The position numbers and the translations under genes were made by a program. From contig QMXA01000045.1 of the NCBI GenBank assembly GCA_003661905.1, positions 1 through 7,321 on the forward strand: a DNA stretch of 7,321 nucleotides, read 5' to 3'. The DNA comes from Thermoprotei archaeon (GTDB lineage: Archaea > Thermoproteota > Thermoprotei_A > Sulfolobales > Ignisphaeraceae). The notes beneath the pieces were generated by a model. The model was not told where the DNA came from and did no database searches. It saw only the letters and a list, made by a program, of their open reading frames with translations. Below, in pieces: positions 5,868 to 7,321 of this stretch. Positions within the stretch are counted from its first letter, which is position 1. Each line of letters starts with the position of its first letter.

Positions 5868-6267
5868 TTTTATACTTATGCGGTCCCCGTCGCTCCACCC
5901 TACATCATTACCTCAGAGGAGTCCCTCAGGTCATTCCGCAAGTTATAGATATGATCGAGAGTTATTTAACTCTAATGCTGTATTGTGCGAACTTTGTGAA
6001 TGCAAAGTTGCTGAGTATAGATGTAATATCTGTAATCGCTGGGTATGCAAAGATCATATACGTATTGAGGAAGGAATATGTGAAGTATGTGCTTCAGCAT
6101 TATGCAGTATTTGTAAATCATCATTATCCGTTAGAAGCTGTATTCTTTGCGGTCGCATAATATGCTTTTCATGTTCAGTGCAAATTGATGAAGTTAGGTA
6201 CATGTGTATGTATTGCTTTATCAAGTGGGGAAGAGGAAAACTTAAAGGAAGAAGTACTAAGAGTTGA
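5860..6267 (+). CDS. Tandem zinc-finger (B-box/RING-like) protein
   Basis: About 135 residues counted from TTG 5860, chosen by ribosome-site spacing; TTG 5854 and ATG 5878 are in-frame alternatives. Numbering from 5860, the first 40 residues are Ser/Pro-rich and probably disordered. Two Cys/His modules follow: C43, C46, C55, C58, C63, H66, C74, C77 and then C82, C85, C94, C97, C102, C105, C116, C119. Spacing is CxxC-8-CxxC-4-CxxH/C in both copies, differing only in the gap before the last CxxC (7 versus 10), so the module is probably duplicated. Each has eight ligands, enough for two zinc ions in a cross-brace like B-box or RING fingers. Such modules in archaea are thought to mediate protein or nucleic-acid contacts; ubiquitin-ligase activity cannot be claimed. 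The tail is basic (KWGRGKLKGR). It overlaps the upstream gene and lies 11 bases before the next. Confidence 0.75.
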   Translation: MSNFILMRSPSLHPTSLPQRSPSGHSASYRYDRELFNSNAVLCELCECKVAEYRCNICNRWVCKDHIRIEEGICEVCASALCSICKSSLSVRSCILCGRIICFSCSVQIDEVRYMCMYCFIKWGRGKLKGRSTKS

Positions 6268-6278
6268 GGGGGTCTTGA

Positions 6279-6806
6279 GTGAGTAGTGATGTTTCCATAG
6301 AAATTATGACGAGTTACGTAGAGTCATTATTGAAACGTGTAATAACTATACATAGATCAAACATAGAACGTTTTAGTAAATACGCCCTAAATGCACTAAC
6401 AGAGTTTAGAAATTTAGTAGCCCAAATGAAAGAATTTCTCAAAAAAAGTCTATGTCTCTACAATGCACTCTGTAAAAATAGTAATAATTGTAGATTATGC
6501 CATAGATGGATCTATACCTCTATTAACGGAAATTTAGTATTCAAAAAGCTTATACCATTAATAACTATATCATTTAATGGAAAAATCGTAACAGTAACTA
6601 CTGAGAATAGCAAATTAGAAATAACGCCTCTTACATGGAAGCTAAAATTAAATGAGTTAGAGCGTGAGATAAGAATAGACGATGAAAACGCTCTAAAAAG
6701 CAATCTGGGAATTATAGTCAATACTCTTGCACCAGTTAAGGTTGCATTAATGAGAGGAATAGAGGATCTAGATCTCTGCTCTAAAGAGCATAGTTTAACG
6801 TGTTAA
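6279..6806 (+). CDS. Helical Cys/His-containing hypothetical protein
   Basis: A 175-residue protein with no family I can name. The first 60 residues look like long amphipathic helices, possibly a coiled coil. A Cys cluster follows: C59, C65, C71, C74 and H75. The middle (about 85-125) is beta-rich with N-G turns, then comes a charged helix (about 122-140). The extreme C-terminus carries C167, H171 and C175, the last residue of the protein, in a C-x3-H-x3-C array. These residues could bind zinc, alone or with the tandem zinc-finger protein, but that is inferred. The GTG start is six bases after a strong GAGGGGG site and 11 bases after the upstream stop; the next gene starts three bases after its own stop. 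The arrangement argues that it is a real member of this operon. Confidence 0.65.
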   Translation: MSSDVSIEIMTSYVESLLKRVITIHRSNIERFSKYALNALTEFRNLVAQMKEFLKKSLCLYNALCKNSNNCRLCHRWIYTSINGNLVFKKLIPLITISFNGKIVTVTTENSKLEITPLTWKLKLNELEREIRIDDENALKSNLGIIVNTLAPVKVALMRGIEDLDLCSKEHSLTC

Positions 6807-6809
6807 TTC

Positions 6810-7321
6810 ATGGGGATATTCTTGGATTTCAATCTAATAATTACGCATGAACCGGGGCGTGATAATTATTACTGGGCTTTAAGTCAAGTGAGAGAGATTC
6901 TTGGACCAGATATATCAGTTATTTATTCAAGACAATCATTAATATTTATCAAAGTACAGAAGCCCCATGAAGCAGCTCAGAAAATCAGGGAATCACTTAG
7001 AGGTAGTGCGACGCCTATATACAGAGTGATACCCATAGATGCAGTTGTAGATCCTCTCATAGACTCTGTACGTAGTGTTGTAGAAAATTTAGCAAAAAAG
7101 ATACCAAAGGATAAAACATTTAGAATAACTCTTCAAGGACACCTATATGGTCTTGATGAAAGTAGGAGATTTGTACGTCTACATACAGTTGATAGTATAA
7201 AAATCCTTGCAGATAAAATAGATCGCAGAGTTGATCTATCCAATCCTGACTGGATAGTTTTCATTAAAGTTGTGGTAATTAGAAACAGGGAATTCGCAGC
7301 TATTGCTGTACTTGAGAATAA
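6810..7321 (+). CDS. Tan1-like THUMP domain protein, 3' end beyond window
   Basis: An open frame from ATG at 6810 runs off the window after 170 codons with no stop. The N-terminal half starts FLDFNLIITHEPGRDNYYWA (4-23), like archaeal Tan1/THUMPD1 relatives (COG1818). A THUMP domain spans roughly 70-168, with FRITLQGH (104-111), the diagnostic IDRRVDLSNPDW (137-148) and the final strands VFIKVVVI and AAIAVL. THUMP domains bind the acceptor end of tRNA; eukaryotic Tan1 is needed for N4-acetylcytidine at tRNA position 12 together with the Kre33/NAT10 acetyltransferase, and the archaeal protein is presumed to help TmcA-type enzymes or another tRNA modifier. There is no catalytic domain in the visible part. 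The start is three bases after the upstream stop and lacks a good ribosome site, so translation is probably coupled. Confidence 0.85.
   Translation, partial: MGIFLDFNLIITHEPGRDNYYWALSQVREILGPDISVIYSRQSLIFIKVQKPHEAAQKIRESLRGSATPIYRVIPIDAVVDPLIDSVRSVVENLAKKIPKDKTFRITLQGHLYGLDESRRFVRLHTVDSIKILADKIDRRVDLSNPDWIVFIKVVVIRNREFAAIAVLEN

Noticed and set aside
5951..6160. Alternative plus-strand frame inside the zinc-finger gene
   Set aside because: The overlapping frame with regularly spaced CxxC motifs is clearly the coding one.
6512..6721. Minus-strand open frame inside the helical Cys/His gene
   Set aside because: Antisense to a gene with a strong ribosome site and operon spacing; no coding features of its own.

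Overview
The window looks like a chromosomal segment of a hyperthermophilic crenarchaeon (Thermoproteota, probably Desulfurococcales- or Ignisphaera-like; the rank below phylum is a guess). The basis is AT-rich DNA, heavy AGA/AGG and ATA codon use, frequent GTG and TTG starts, Shine-Dalgarno sites resembling GGTGA or GGAGGNGAT, and protein families typical of archaea: a tungsten-dependent aldehyde ferredoxin oxidoreductase, an Hfq/Sm-like protein, an archaeal-type MTHFS-like protein and a Tan1-like THUMP protein. No transposase, integrase, CRISPR array, rRNA or complete tRNA was seen.

Layout. 1-142 is non-coding; it holds a small hairpin and a possible C/D-box guide RNA. 143-1993 (minus) is an intact AOR-family gene. 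1994-2181 is a leader and spacer with several short dyads. 2182-2592 (minus) encodes a small protein made of two Hfq/Sm-like repeats. 2593-2721 is a compact divergent promoter region with a perfect 7-4-7 dyad. On the plus strand follow a winged-helix-like protein (2722-3195) and, 9 bases on, an MTHFS-like protein (3205-3951), then cysteinyl-tRNA synthetase (4015-5442). After a 71-base gap comes a tight cluster: a small alpha/beta protein (5514-5867), a tandem zinc-finger protein (5860-6267), a helical Cys/His protein (6279-6806) and the start of a Tan1-like THUMP protein (6810 to the window end, incomplete).

How the genes may work together. The right half leans towards RNA and translation: CysRS charges tRNA-Cys, and the THUMP protein belongs to the family that presents tRNA to the N4-acetylcytidine acetyltransferase. 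The three unrecognised genes packed directly upstream of it, two of them with zinc-ligand-like residues, are the best candidates for an undescribed system, perhaps accessory factors in tRNA or RNA handling; that link rests only on operon structure. The left half is a stand-alone tungstoenzyme gene beside a duplicated Sm-fold gene, which is the most distinctive single protein here.
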